From an uncultured Clostridia bacterium (lineage in GTDB: Bacteria; Bacillota; Clostridia; Oscillospirales; Oscillospiraceae): a stretch of DNA of 64,000 bases. Positions 50,563-59,739 of this stretch are shown one piece after another. Where the stretch lies: positions 1-64,000 of the forward strand of contig CALADI010000048.1 of the NCBI GenBank assembly GCA_937890525.1, given 5' to 3'. Position 1 is the first letter of the stretch, and the number at the start of each line of letters is the position of its first letter. The translations under genes and the position numbers were made by a program. Below the pieces are notes generated by a model. The model was not told the origin of the DNA, did not search any database, and saw only the letters and a program-made list of their open reading frames with translations.

Positions 50563-52152
50563 ATGGAAACCTATGGCATCGAAAAATTTGGTATTCTGAA
50601 CCCCAGTGCTGTGTATCGGAACTTGGGCGTTGCCCAGTTGACCGAAGCTGCGCTTCGCCGGGGTGAGGGCAAACTGTCCAACACCGGCGCGCTTGTGGTT
50701 ACCACTGGTAAGTACACCGGCCGTTCTCCTGACGACAAATTCATTGTGGACACTCCTGCGATCCATGACGACATTGCTTGGGGCAAGGTCAACAGACCCA
50801 TCTCCAAGGAGAAGTACGAGGCCATCAAGGCCAAGGCTTGCGCCTATCTCCAGGGTCGTGAGATCTTCATTTTCGACGGATTCGCTGGCGCAGATAAGAA
50901 ATACACCCAGAAGTTCCGCATCATCAATGAGCTGGCTTCTCAGAACCTGTTCATCCATCAGCTGCTGATCCGTCCCACTCAGGAGGAGCTGGCAGCTTAC
51001 GGTGAGCCTGACTATACCATCATCGCTGCCCCCGGCTTCAAGTGCGACCCTGTGGCCGACGGCGTCCATTCCGAGGCGGCCATCATCATCGACTACGAAG
51101 CACACGAGATCCTGATCGTCGGCTCTCAGTACGCCGGTGAGATCAAGAAGTCCGTGTTCTCCACCATGAACTATGTGCTGACCAAGATGAATGTGCTGCC
51201 CATGCACTGCTCTGCCAACATGGACCCCGTGACCCACGAGACTGCCGTGTTCTTCGGTCTGTCCGGCACCGGCAAGACCACCTTGTCTGCCGACGCTTCC
51301 CGTAAGCTCATCGGTGACGACGAGCATGGCTGGTCCCCCGACGGTGTGTTCAACATCGAGGGCGGCTGCTATGCCAAGTGCATCGGTCTGAAGGAAGAGA
51401 ACGAGCCCGAGATCTACAACGCCATCCGCTTCGGCTCTCTGGTGGAGAATGTCATCATGGACGACCAGACCCGTGAGTTCGACTTCGACTCCGCCGAGCT
51501 GACCGAGAATACCCGTGTGGGCTACCCCGTGGAGTACATCTCCAACTCCGCCATCCCCGGTCAGGGCGGCATCCCCAAGGTGGTCATCTTCCTGACTGCC
51601 GATGCCTTCGGCGTTCTGCCTCCCATCAGCCGCCTGAGCCGTGACGCCGCCATGTACCACTTCGTCACCGGCTTCACCTCCAAGCTGGCAGGCACCGAGC
51701 GCGGTGTCACCGAGCCTACCCCCACCTTCTCCACCCTGTTCGGCGAGCCCTTCATGCCCATGGATCCCTCGGTGTACGCTGAGATGCTGGGTCAGAAGCT
51801 GGACGAGTACGGCACCAAGGTCTATCTGGTCAACACCGGCTGGGCTGGCGGCTCCGCTTCCATGGGCGCCAAGCGCATGAAGCTGTCCTACACCCGTGCC
51901 ATGGTCACCGCTGCCCTCAACGGCTCTTTCGACCATGTGGAGTTCAAGCACCACGATGTGTTCAATGTGGACTACCCCACTTCCTGCCCCAATGTGCCCG
52001 ACGAGATGCTGGACGCCCGTGGCCTGTGGCAGGACAAGGCCGCCTACGACGAGATGGCCAACAAGCTGGCAGGCATGTTTGAGGCAAACTTCACCAAGAA
52101 GTACCCCCATATGCCGGAGAACATCGTCAACGCAGGCCCCAAGGCAAAATAA
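50563..52152 (+). CDS. pckA: Phosphoenolpyruvate carboxykinase (ATP)
   Basis: PckA interconverts oxaloacetate + ATP with phosphoenolpyruvate + CO2 + ADP. The 529-residue protein has GKYTGRSPDDKFIV (about 50-63, substrate Arg), the kinase P-loop GLSGTGKTTLS (about 228-238), DDEHGW (about 248-253), FNIEGGCYAKC and NTRVGYPVEYI. In anaerobic gut bacteria it often runs toward oxaloacetate, saving ATP. The decarboxylase genes directly downstream would then process that oxaloacetate with Na+ export. Confidence 0.97.
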   Translation: METYGIEKFGILNPSAVYRNLGVAQLTEAALRRGEGKLSNTGALVVTTGKYTGRSPDDKFIVDTPAIHDDIAWGKVNRPISKEKYEAIKAKACAYLQGREIFIFDGFAGADKKYTQKFRIINELASQNLFIHQLLIRPTQEELAAYGEPDYTIIAAPGFKCDPVADGVHSEAAIIIDYEAHEILIVGSQYAGEIKKSVFSTMNYVLTKMNVLPMHCSANMDPVTHETAVFFGLSGTGKTTLSADASRKLIGDDEHGWSPDGVFNIEGGCYAKCIGLKEENEPEIYNAIRFGSLVENVIMDDQTREFDFDSAELTENTRVGYPVEYISNSAIPGQGGIPKVVIFLTADAFGVLPPISRLSRDAAMYHFVTGFTSKLAGTERGVTEPTPTFSTLFGEPFMPMDPSVYAEMLGQKLDEYGTKVYLVNTGWAGGSASMGAKRMKLSYTRAMVTAALNGSFDHVEFKHHDVFNVDYPTSCPNVPDEMLDARGLWQDKAAYDEMANKLAGMFEANFTKKYPHMPENIVNAGPKAK

Positions 52153-52338
52153 TGCAACGGATTCGCCGGGGGCAGTCTGCCCCCGGCAATGATACCATTT
52201 TCCGGCGGAGGAGCGCCTTTGCGTTCCGGATCCGCCGGTGGGGAACCCTCCGCCGTCTATGGGCAGGGAGTTCCACGCCGGTGAACCGACCCACGCTGGA
52301 AATGGCTTCGTGATTCATTTTTGGAGGTTGAAAGAACA
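52153..52338 (+). other. Intergenic region between pckA and oadA with G/C hairpins
   Basis: CGGGGGCAG/CTGCCCCCG (52167-52185) forms a stem without a T run, and a larger inverted repeat (CCGGCGGAGGAG... with CTCCGCC) follows. These may reduce but not stop read-through into oadA. No gene is visible. Confidence 0.5.
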
Positions 52339-53721
52339 ATGGCAAGAAAAGTTCAGTTCGTGGAGACGGTTCTGCGTGATGCGAACCAGTCCCTCATCGC
52401 CACCCGCCTGCCCTATGATAAGTTCGAGCCCATGCTGACCACCATCGACAAGGCGGGCTACTATGCGGCTGAGTGCTGGGGCGGTGCGACTTTTGATGTA
52501 TGTCTGCGCTACCTGCACGAAGATCCCTGGGAGCGGCTGCGCAAGATCCGGGAGAAGATGCCCAATACCAAGCTGCAAATGCTGCTGCGTGGTCAGAATG
52601 TGCTGGGCTACTCCCACTACCCCGATGATTTCGTCAAACTGTTCGTCTCCAAGGCGGTGGAAAACGGCATCGATGTGATCCGTGTGTTCGACGCTTTGAA
52701 CGATGTGAATAATCTGAAGGTGGCAATGGAAGCCACCACCAAGGCAGGCGCCATCGCCTCCGGCACCATTTCCTATACCACCTCCCCCGTCCACACCCAG
52801 AAAAAGTATGTGGAGATGGTGAAGGAACTGAAGGAAATGGGCGCTTCTACCATCTGCATCAAGGATATGGCGGGCATCATGGGCCCCAAGGAAGCCTATG
52901 ATCTGGTCTCCGCCATTAAGGACGCCGTGGATCTGCCCATCGACCTGCACACCCACTGCACCACCGGTCTTGCCTTCATGACCTACCTCAAGGCGGTGGA
53001 AGCCGGTGTGGATATCATCGATACTGCCATCTCCCCCTTCTCCGGCGGCACTTCCCAGCCCGCCACCGAGACCATGGCATATGCCCTGCGCCAGCTGGGC
53101 TACGAGGTGGATCTGGACGACAAGTGCACCAAGAAGATGGCAGATTACTTCAAGGGCGTCCGGGACGAGTTCATTGCCGACGGTACCATGATGCCCAAAT
53201 CCATGGCCACCGATACCCAGTGCCTGACCTATCAGGTGCCCGGCGGTATGCTCAGCAACCTGCTCAGCCAGCTCAAGCAGATGAATGCGCTGGATCGGTT
53301 TGACGAGGCGCTGCTGGAGACCCCCAAGGTCCGCAAGGACATGGGCTATCCCCCGCTGGTCACCCCCACCTCTCAGATGGTTGGCGTGCAGGCAGTGCGT
53401 AATGTGCTGGACGGTCAGCGGTACAAGACCGTCTCCAAGGAGATCAAGGCATACTGCCGCGGTGAGTACGGCCGTACCCCCGCCCCCATCGATCCGGAGA
53501 TCCAGAAGCACATTCTGGGAGACGAGAAGCCGCTGGAAGGCCGCTACGCCGATACCCTTGCCCCCATTGTAGATGACACCCGCAAGAAGCTGGAGGGCAT
53601 CGCCCGCAGCGACGAGGATGTGCTCAGCTATATCGCCTTCCCCAACCTTGCCGAGAAATTCTTTGACGAGCGCCGGGAGAAGGAAGAGAATGTGGCGACT
53701 TACACCATTACCGAGGCGTAA
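52339..53721 (+). CDS. oadA: Oxaloacetate/pyruvate-type decarboxylase carboxyltransferase alpha subunit (no biotin domain)
   Basis: The ATG at 52339 follows GGAGG by 11 bases. The 460-residue protein opens VQFVETVLRDANQSLIATRLP, has the HMGL-like barrel with the metal site DLHTHCTTGL (about 203-212), SPFSGGTSQPATE and the conserved carrier-helix region (PGGMLSNLLSQLKQ). It transfers carboxyl from oxaloacetate to biotin. It ends where the biotin domain of longer OadA proteins (about 590 residues) would begin; the carrier is a separate gene at 54081. A pyruvate carboxylase-type use cannot be ruled out, but OadB makes decarboxylation likely. Confidence 0.92.
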   Translation: MARKVQFVETVLRDANQSLIATRLPYDKFEPMLTTIDKAGYYAAECWGGATFDVCLRYLHEDPWERLRKIREKMPNTKLQMLLRGQNVLGYSHYPDDFVKLFVSKAVENGIDVIRVFDALNDVNNLKVAMEATTKAGAIASGTISYTTSPVHTQKKYVEMVKELKEMGASTICIKDMAGIMGPKEAYDLVSAIKDAVDLPIDLHTHCTTGLAFMTYLKAVEAGVDIIDTAISPFSGGTSQPATETMAYALRQLGYEVDLDDKCTKKMADYFKGVRDEFIADGTMMPKSMATDTQCLTYQVPGGMLSNLLSQLKQMNALDRFDEALLETPKVRKDMGYPPLVTPTSQMVGVQAVRNVLDGQRYKTVSKEIKAYCRGEYGRTPAPIDPEIQKHILGDEKPLEGRYADTLAPIVDDTRKKLEGIARSDEDVLSYIAFPNLAEKFFDERREKEENVATYTITEA

Positions 53722-53733
53722 GGAGGCGTGACC

Positions 53734-54078
53734 ATGTTTTATGCCAGTACCCTGCCCGAACATCTGGGCTTTTTGGATGCATCCGTCATCGCCTTGCTGG
53801 GTTATGTCGTGGTGTTCTTCGGTCTGATCCTGCTGATGGCGGTGGTCATCCTGCTGGGCAAGTTCTTCGCCCGCAAGAGCGCCGCTGCTGCGCCTGCACC
53901 TGCTGCCGCCCCGGCTGCTGCCGAAGCGCCCAAGCCCACCGCTCCCGGCTCTGCCGGTGAGCTGAAGCTCCACGATGTGGAGCCCAAGACCGCAGCTATG
54001 CTGATGGCCATCGTTGCCGACAAGATGGGCAAGCCCCTGAATGAGCTGCGCTTCATTTCCATCAAGGAGGTCAAGTAA
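53734..54078 (+). CDS. oadG: Decarboxylase gamma subunit, OadG-like
   Basis: The ATG at 53734 follows GGAGG. The 114-residue protein has one membrane helix (about residues 16-43), an Ala/Pro-rich linker (AAAAPAPAAAPAAAEAP) and a short C-terminal domain (VEPKTAAMLMAIVADKMG then ELRFISIKEVK). OadG assembles the alpha and beta subunits at the membrane. It lies 12 bases after oadA and 2 bases before the biotin carrier gene. Confidence 0.88.
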   Translation: MFYASTLPEHLGFLDASVIALLGYVVVFFGLILLMAVVILLGKFFARKSAAAAPAPAAAPAAAEAPKPTAPGSAGELKLHDVEPKTAAMLMAIVADKMGKPLNELRFISIKEVK

Positions 54079-54080
54079 TC

Positions 54081-54476
54081 ATGGTATATAAAGTCACATT
54101 GAAGGGTCGCACCTACGAGGTGGAGGTAGAAGCCGGCAAGGCCATGCTTCTGGATGAGTACGAGGCCATCGCTCCTTCCGCCCCCGCACCTGCAGCCGCT
54201 GCTCCCGTAGCTGCTGCCCCTGCCGCCGCCGCACCTGCCGCCGCTCCCGCCATCACCGGCGCCGGTGAGCCGGTCAAGGCGCCCATGCCCGGCAACATCC
54301 TGAAGGTCAATGTCACCGCCGGTCAGCAGGTCACCGAGGGTCAGGTGCTTGTGGTCCTGGAAGCGATGAAGATGGAAAATGAGATCATGGCGCCCAAGGC
54401 CGGTACCGTCACCCAAGTGCTGGTGTCCAAGGGCTCTACCGTTGACACCGACGCTCCGCTGGTCGTCCTCGCATAA
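54081..54476 (+). CDS. Biotin carrier protein of the decarboxylase
   Basis: This 131-residue protein has a short N-terminal fold (MVYKVTLKGRTYEVEVEAGK), an Ala/Pro hinge (about 35-60) and a biotinyl domain (about 62-131) with the biotin-acceptor Lys in VVLEAMKMENEI (about 96-107). It shuttles the carboxyl group from OadA to the OadB pump. Its closest naming analogues are MmdC/GcdC-type carriers. Confidence 0.94.
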   Translation: MVYKVTLKGRTYEVEVEAGKAMLLDEYEAIAPSAPAPAAAAPVAAAPAAAAPAAAPAITGAGEPVKAPMPGNILKVNVTAGQQVTEGQVLVVLEAMKMENEIMAPKAGTVTQVLVSKGSTVDTDAPLVVLA

Positions 54477-54488
54477 GGAGGGCTTCCG

Positions 54489-55703
54489 ATGAGTGTAAAT
54501 ATTGGTGATATCCTGCTGAATCTGTGGGATCAATCGGGTTTTGCCGCCCTGTTTGCCGGATTTTCCACCGGCGGATGGCAGAATCTGGTGATGATCGTCA
54601 TTGCCTGCGTACTGCTGTATCTGGGCATCGTCAAGCAGTTTGAGCCGCTGCTGCTGGTGGGCATCGCCTTCGGCTGTCTGCTGACCAACCTGCCCCAGGC
54701 AGGGCTGTACCATCAGGAGCTTTGGGATGCCTTTATGGATCCCAACAGCCCCGTGTACCACAGCTTCGGTGAAATTCTGAAAAACGGCGGTCTTTTGGAT
54801 ATTTTCTATATCGGCGTCAAGACCAGCCTTTACCCCTGTCTGATCTTCATGGGCGTGGGCGCAATGACCGACTTCGGTCCCCTGCTGTCCAACCCCAAGA
54901 GCCTGCTGCTGGGTGCGGCGGCTCAGCTGGGCGTGTTCGTTGCCTTCTTGGGCGCGACGCTGCTGGGCTTCACCGGTGCTGAGGCTGCCTCCATCGGCAT
55001 CATCGGCGGCGCCGACGGCCCCACCGCCATCTACCTGACCACCCAGCTTGCCCCCCATCTGCTGGGCGCCATCGCCGTGGCGGCTTACTCCTACATGGCG
55101 CTGATCCCCATGATCCAGCCCCCCATCATGCGGGCGCTGACCCGTGCCGAGGATCGCAAGATCAAGATGGTGCAGACCCGTACCGTGTCCAAGGCGGAGA
55201 AGATCATCTTCCCCATTCTGGTCACCGCTTTCGTGGCGCTGCTGCTGCCGGATACCGCTCCGCTGATCGGCTGTCTGATGCTGGGCAACCTGTTTAAGGA
55301 GACCGGATGCACCGACCGTCTCAGCGACACCGTGCAGAACGCCTTGATGAACATCGTCACCATCCTGCTGTCCACCGCTGTGGGTGCCACCATGGTGGGG
55401 TCCACCTTCCTGACCGCATCCACTCTGAAGATCGTTGCGCTGGGCGTGGTTGCCTTCGGCATCTCCACCGCAGGCGGTCTTATCGGCGGCAACATCATGT
55501 GCAGAGTCACCCACGGCAAGGTCAATCCTCTGATCGGCTCCGCCGGTGTCTCCGCGGTTCCCATGGCCGCCCGTGTTTCCAATGTGGAAGGTCAGAAGAA
55601 CAATCCCTCCAACTTCCTGCTGATGCATGCTATGGGTCCCAATGTGGCCGGCGTCATCGGTTCCGCCATCGCCGCAGGCTTCCTGCTGAGCGTATTTGGT
55701 TAA
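54489..55703 (+). CDS. oadB: Na+-translocating decarboxylase beta subunit
   Basis: OadB takes carboxybiotin, releases CO2 and moves Na+ out of the cell. The 404-residue protein has about nine to eleven hydrophobic segments and the family marks MGVGAMTDFGPLLSNP (about 119-134), GGADGPTAIYLT (about 175-186, with the Na+/decarboxylation Asp), PDTAPLIGCLMLGN and NIMCRVTHGKVNPLIG. Length is typical. Its last codons and terminator are duplicated just downstream. Confidence 0.95.
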   Translation: MSVNIGDILLNLWDQSGFAALFAGFSTGGWQNLVMIVIACVLLYLGIVKQFEPLLLVGIAFGCLLTNLPQAGLYHQELWDAFMDPNSPVYHSFGEILKNGGLLDIFYIGVKTSLYPCLIFMGVGAMTDFGPLLSNPKSLLLGAAAQLGVFVAFLGATLLGFTGAEAASIGIIGGADGPTAIYLTTQLAPHLLGAIAVAAYSYMALIPMIQPPIMRALTRAEDRKIKMVQTRTVSKAEKIIFPILVTAFVALLLPDTAPLIGCLMLGNLFKETGCTDRLSDTVQNALMNIVTILLSTAVGATMVGSTFLTASTLKIVALGVVAFGISTAGGLIGGNIMCRVTHGKVNPLIGSAGVSAVPMAARVSNVEGQKNNPSNFLLMHAMGPNVAGVIGSAIAAGFLLSVFG

Positions 55704-55874
55704 GAAAGCCGATCCCCTCGCCGCAAGGCGAGGGGATCATGCATTTTTAATCTCAATGTGGACGGGAACTCCCGGTTTGGCAAGCCGATCCCCCCGCCGC
55801 AGGCTTCCTGCTGAGCGTGTTTGGTTAAAGAAAGCCGATCCTCCCGCCGCAGGCGGGGGGATCATGCATTTTTA
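55671..55874 (+). repeat. Tandem duplication of the oadB 3' end and terminator
   Basis: 55671-55749 (last 10 codons, stop and hairpin of oadB) and 55796-55874 are near-identical direct repeats 125 bases apart. Both hairpins (GATCCCCTCGCC type) are followed by ATTTTTA and should terminate. The 46-base interval ends with the left arm of a third hairpin, joined to the second copy exactly at the word GCCGCAGGC that both share. Confidence 0.85.
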
Positions 55875-55908
55875 GCGCAATCAAAATCTGGATTTGTGAG
55901 GTGTATTT

Positions 55909-56322
55909 ATGATAAAGATTTGCAATTATTTGGAGATACCAAATGAACAGAAAGATGCGGTTTTGGGACAGCTGCTTCTGATCGGTTTTTCGCCTGCTTA
56001 TGGAGGACGAAAGACAATGAAAAAAGAAATGGATCGATCTCGAGCAGGTTCGCTTCCCCAATATCTTTTCGTATTTCGAGATGACAGATTGATCGGTTAT
56101 ATGTTCTTAATAGCGGAAAGAGAGAATTACAGCAAAGCATTTCCGTGGTGGGCGGTTGACAATTCCGATGAATTGCCGTTGGATATCGCCGTTCAGCTGC
56201 TGGAGATGGGGATAGCATTGTCAGAAAAGTGCAACTGTAACATCTTATCAAACAGGCTCAAGATCCAACTGGAAAGTCAAAAGAAAGGGATCGGGAGGAG
56301 ACCGGAAGCATCTTGCCGCTAG
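55909..56322 (+). CDS. Unrecognised 137-residue protein in A/T-richer DNA
   Basis: A GAGGTG ribosome binding site precedes the ATG. The product opens MIKICNYLEIPNEQKDAVLG, has a plausible beta-strand stretch PQYLFVFRDDRLIGYMFLIAE (about residues 61-81), reminiscent of acetyltransferase strands but without the CoA motif, then FPWWAVDNSDELPLDIAVQL. The last 20 residues (SQKKGIGRRPEASCR) look unlike a folded end and may be a shifted or truncated tail. Base composition differs from the neighbours and it sits beside a duplicated gene end, so recent arrival is likely. No function assigned. Confidence 0.6.
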   Translation: MIKICNYLEIPNEQKDAVLGQLLLIGFSPAYGGRKTMKKEMDRSRAGSLPQYLFVFRDDRLIGYMFLIAERENYSKAFPWWAVDNSDELPLDIAVQLLEMGIALSEKCNCNILSNRLKIQLESQKKGIGRRPEASCR

Positions 56323-56416
56323 ATCCCGGATTTATTGTGTCATTGCGGGGCAGGAAAGCCGTACCCGCAACTTTGGCTCTGCGGATGTTTCCCACCGGGG
56401 AAGTCGTTCTGGTTAT

Positions 56417-56448
56417 GAAAAAAGCCCGCCATCCGGCGGGCTTTTTTG
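56417..56448. terminator. Bidirectional terminator before rpoD
   Basis: AAAAAGCCCGCC pairs with GGCGGGCTTTTTT around ATCC. It terminates rpoD on the minus strand. The stretch 56323-56416 holds nothing recognisable. Confidence 0.88.
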
Positions 56449-56461
56449 AGTCATTTGGGGA

Positions 56462-57610
56462 TCAGCAGTAGAAGTCCTTGATCTTCTTGGCACGGCTGGG
56501 GTGGCGCAGCTTGCGGATGGCCTTGTTCTCGATCTGGCGGATCCGCTCTCTGGTGACGCCGAAGATCTGACCCACCTCTTCCAAGGTGTGGGTCCTGCCG
56601 TCGTACATGCCGAAGCGCATCTTCAGCACATCGGCTTCCCGCTCGGTGAGGGTGTCCAGGATCTCCTTCAGGGCTTCTGCCAGCAGGGCGTTGGAGGTGG
56701 CGTCGGCGGGACCGGGGGTGTGATCGTCCTCCACGAAGGAGCCGATGGAGGTATCCTCTTCGTCGCCCACAGGGGTATCCAGACTCAGCGTGTCGGCGGC
56801 GGTGCGGTTTGCCTCCAAGATCTTCTCCACGGGCAGGTTCAGCTCCTTGGCGATCTCCTCTACTGTCGGCTCACGACCCAGTTCCTGCACCAGCTTGCGG
56901 TTGCAGCGGGTGGCCTTGTTGATGACCTCCACCATATGCACCGGCACCCGGATGGTCCGGGCTTGATCGGCAATGGCACGGGTGATGGCCTGCCGGATCC
57001 ACCAAGTGGCATATGTAGAGAATTTGTTTCCCTTTGTCCAGTCGAACTTGTCCACGGCACGGATCAGACCGGTGTTGCCCTCTTGGATCAGATCCAGAAT
57101 GTGCAGACCTCTGCCGGAGTATTTCTTGGCGATGGAGACCACCAGACGCAGGTTGGCCTCGGTGAGTTTGTTCTTGGCGTACTGGTCGCCCTCGGAGACC
57201 CGCTTGGCCAGCTCCACCTCTTCCTCGGGAGAGAGCAGCTTCACCTGACCGATCTCCTTCAGGTACATCCGCACCGGGTCGTCCAGATTGTATTCCGCGG
57301 CCAGATCCACCGGGTCGATGAGATCTTCCTCATCCAGACCGGCAAGGTCCAGATCTGCGCCGCCCACACCGTCCAGATCCAGACCGTCGTCCATGTCCAG
57401 TTCCAGTTCGGCGGTGACGATCTGGATGTTCATGGCTTCAAACTTGTCATAGATATCTTCAATGCGCTCCGGGCTGAGATCCATCTTCTCCAGATGGGCG
57501 TTGAGGTCGGCGGCACGGATCATGCCCTCCTTCTTGCCCTTGGCGATGAGGCTCTGCAGCGCGGCATACAGCTCCTCATTGGATTTGTTGGTCTTTTTCT
57601 CGTTAGCCAT
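56462..57610 (-). CDS. rpoD: Primary sigma factor RpoD/SigA
   Basis: This 382-residue protein directs RNA polymerase to housekeeping promoters of the kind marked in this window. Region 1.1-like N-terminus (about 1-60), an acidic linker, region 1.2 (DPVRMYLKEIGQVKLL), region 2 (IQEGNTGLIRAVDKFDW and FSTYATWWIRQAITRAI, about 200-245), region 3 and region 4 (LEEVGQIFGVTRERIRQIE, about 345-363) are all clear. Length matches Bacillus SigA. Confidence 0.97.
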   Translation of the reverse strand: MANEKKTNKSNEELYAALQSLIAKGKKEGMIRAADLNAHLEKMDLSPERIEDIYDKFEAMNIQIVTAELELDMDDGLDLDGVGGADLDLAGLDEEDLIDPVDLAAEYNLDDPVRMYLKEIGQVKLLSPEEEVELAKRVSEGDQYAKNKLTEANLRLVVSIAKKYSGRGLHILDLIQEGNTGLIRAVDKFDWTKGNKFSTYATWWIRQAITRAIADQARTIRVPVHMVEVINKATRCNRKLVQELGREPTVEEIAKELNLPVEKILEANRTAADTLSLDTPVGDEEDTSIGSFVEDDHTPGPADATSNALLAEALKEILDTLTEREADVLKMRFGMYDGRTHTLEEVGQIFGVTRERIRQIENKAIRKLRHPSRAKKIKDFYC

Positions 57611-57654
57611 AGCTCTCTCCTTATTTTTCCTTGAAATCGCTTATTTCCGGGTAG

Positions 57655-57683
57655 ACTATAACCCTTTTTTGGGATTTCGGCAA
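57655..57683 (-). promoter_or_regulatory. Promoter of rpoD
   Basis: On the minus strand TTGCCG (57678-57683) and TATAGT (57655-57660) are spaced by 17 bases, 44 bases before the rpoD start. Confidence 0.65.
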
Positions 57684-57769
57684 GGGTTTTTCGGAAAATT
57701 TTTTCTGCCGGTCAGATTTCGACGGGTTTTCCCAAATCCAGTATCCCCCGAACTTTGCAAAACATACGG

Positions 57770-57798
57770 TTTACATTTGGGGAAAAGTTCGATATACT
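57770..57798 (+). promoter_or_regulatory. Promoter of lepA-hemW
   Basis: TTTACA (57770-57775) and TATACT (57793-57798) are spaced by 17 bases, about 68 bases before the lepA start. Confidence 0.75.
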
Positions 57799-57866
57799 AT
57801 ATAAAATGAAGAAACTGTACCCCGAGCTTCGGCGGGCAGGAAAACACAGGACGCACGAGGTGTACC

Positions 57867-59675
57867 ATGACAGAACTGTCTAAAATTCGCAATTTTTCCA
57901 TCATTGCCCACATCGACCATGGCAAATCCACTCTGGCAGACCGTCTGCTGGAGGAGTGCAACGCCGTGACCCAGCGCCAGATGGAGTCCCAGATCCTGGA
58001 CTCCATGGAACTGGAGCGGGAGCGGGGCATCACCATCAAGGCTACGGCGGTGCAGCTGGACTATACTGCCGACGATGGGCAGCACTATGCCCTGAACCTG
58101 ATCGATACCCCGGGTCATGTGGACTTTAACTACGAAGTCTCCCGCTCCCTTGCCGCCTGCGAGGGTGCGGTGCTGGTGGTGGACGCCAGCCAGGGCGTGG
58201 AAGCCCAGACCCTTGCCAACACCTACCTTGCCATCGACGCCGGGCTGGAGGTGCTGCCGGTCATCAACAAGATCGACCTGCCCTCTGCCCGTCCTGCCGA
58301 GGTGAAGGCGGAGGTGGAGGACATCATCGGCATCCCCGCCGAGGATTCCCCGGAGATCTCCGCCAAAAACGGCATCAACATCCACTCCGTGCTGGAGATG
58401 ATCGTCCGGGATGTGCCTGCCCCTTCCGGGGATCGGAATGCCCCGGTGCAGGCGCTGATCTTCGACAGCCAGTACGACTCCTACCGGGGTGTCATCGTGT
58501 ACATCCGGGTGAAAGAGGGCACGCTGAAGCCGGGGATGGACATCCGCATGATGGCCACCGGCGCAGAATATAAGATCGTGGAAGTGGGAGTGATGAACCC
58601 GCTGGGTCTGACCCCCCGGGACAGCTTGGGCGCCGGCGAGGTGGGCTATGTCACCGCTTCCATCAAGAATGTCTCCGACACCCGGGTGGGCGATACCATC
58701 ACCGGGGCGGAAAATCCTGCCAAGGAGGCGCTGCCCGGCTACCGCAGTGTCCAGCCCATGGTCTATTCCGGCGTGTACCCCGCCGACGGTGCCAAATACC
58801 AAGACCTGCGGGATGCGCTGGAAAAACTGAAGCTCAACGACGCTTCCATGACCTACGAGCCGGAAAGCTCCATTGCGCTGGGCTTCGGCTTCCGCTGCGG
58901 ATTCTTGGGTCTATTGCACATGGAGATCATTCAGGAGCGTCTGGAGCGGGAGTACAATCTGGATCTCATCACCACCGCACCCAATGTCGTATACCGGATC
59001 ACCAAGACCGACGGCACGGTGCTGATGGTGGACAACCCGCTGGACTACCCCGACCCCATGGAGATCGCCCGGGCGGAGGAGCCTTTCGTGAAGATCAGCC
59101 TCATCGGCCCTCAGGAGTATGTGGGCAACATGATGGATCTGGCGACTTCCCGCCGGGGTGAGTTCAAGGATATGGTCTATCTGGATGCCAACCGGGTGGA
59201 ACTGCACTACCAGATGCCCCTGAACGAGATCATCTACGACTTTTTCGATGCCCTCAAGTCCCGCACCCGGGGCTACGGCTCGCTGGACTACGAGCTCATC
59301 GGCTACCGGGATTCCAAGCTGGTGAAGCTGGACATCCTGCTCAACGGGGACATTGTGGACGCATTGAGCTTCATCCTCTTTGCGGACAATGCCTACGCCC
59401 GTGCCCGGAAGATCTGCGAGAAGCTGAAGGCGAATATCCCCCGTGCCCAGTTCGAGATCCCCATTCAGGCCGCCATCGGCGGCAAGATCATCGCCCGGGA
59501 GACCATCAAGGCGGTACGCAAGGATGTGCTGGCCAAGTGCTACGGTGGCGACATTACCCGGAAGAAGAAGCTGCTGGAAAAGCAGAAGGAAGGCAAGAAG
59601 CGGATGCGTACCTTCGGTACGGTGTCCGTCCCCTCCGAGGCTTTTATGGCGGTGCTGAAGCTGGACGAGGATTGA
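57867..59675 (+). CDS. lepA: Elongation factor 4 (LepA) GTPase
   Basis: LepA is a ribosome-dependent GTPase acting in translation and 30S biogenesis. The 602-residue protein has G1 AHIDHGKST (about residues 15-23), a switch region RERGITIKA, G3 DTPGHVDF, G4 NKID, and the characteristic C-terminal domain (RKKKLLEKQKEGKKRMR, then VPSEAFMAVLKLDED). Length is standard. hemW follows after about 64 bases, an arrangement common in Firmicutes. Confidence 0.97.
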   Translation: MTELSKIRNFSIIAHIDHGKSTLADRLLEECNAVTQRQMESQILDSMELERERGITIKATAVQLDYTADDGQHYALNLIDTPGHVDFNYEVSRSLAACEGAVLVVDASQGVEAQTLANTYLAIDAGLEVLPVINKIDLPSARPAEVKAEVEDIIGIPAEDSPEISAKNGINIHSVLEMIVRDVPAPSGDRNAPVQALIFDSQYDSYRGVIVYIRVKEGTLKPGMDIRMMATGAEYKIVEVGVMNPLGLTPRDSLGAGEVGYVTASIKNVSDTRVGDTITGAENPAKEALPGYRSVQPMVYSGVYPADGAKYQDLRDALEKLKLNDASMTYEPESSIALGFGFRCGFLGLLHMEIIQERLEREYNLDLITTAPNVVYRITKTDGTVLMVDNPLDYPDPMEIARAEEPFVKISLIGPQEYVGNMMDLATSRRGEFKDMVYLDANRVELHYQMPLNEIIYDFFDALKSRTRGYGSLDYELIGYRDSKLVKLDILLNGDIVDALSFILFADNAYARARKICEKLKANIPRAQFEIPIQAAIGGKIIARETIKAVRKDVLAKCYGGDITRKKKLLEKQKEGKKRMRTFGTVSVPSEAFMAVLKLDED

Positions 59676-59677
59676 TC

Positions 59678-59714
59678 CGATATACCGCCGCCCCGGCGCC
59701 GCCGGGGCGGTATC
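59678..59714 (+). other. G/C-rich inverted repeat between lepA and hemW
   Basis: ATACCGCC...GGCGGTAT with an inner GCCCCGGC/GCCGGGGC forms a long stem but no T run follows, so it is more likely a message-stability or partial attenuation element than a full terminator. Confidence 0.55.
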
Positions 59715-59739
59715 ACCCTGACGAGATAGGAGCGCCATC

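Noticed and set aside
52339..53721. Truncated oadA
   Set aside because: The missing biotin domain is encoded as a separate carrier gene two genes downstream, a normal arrangement, so the gene is not broken.
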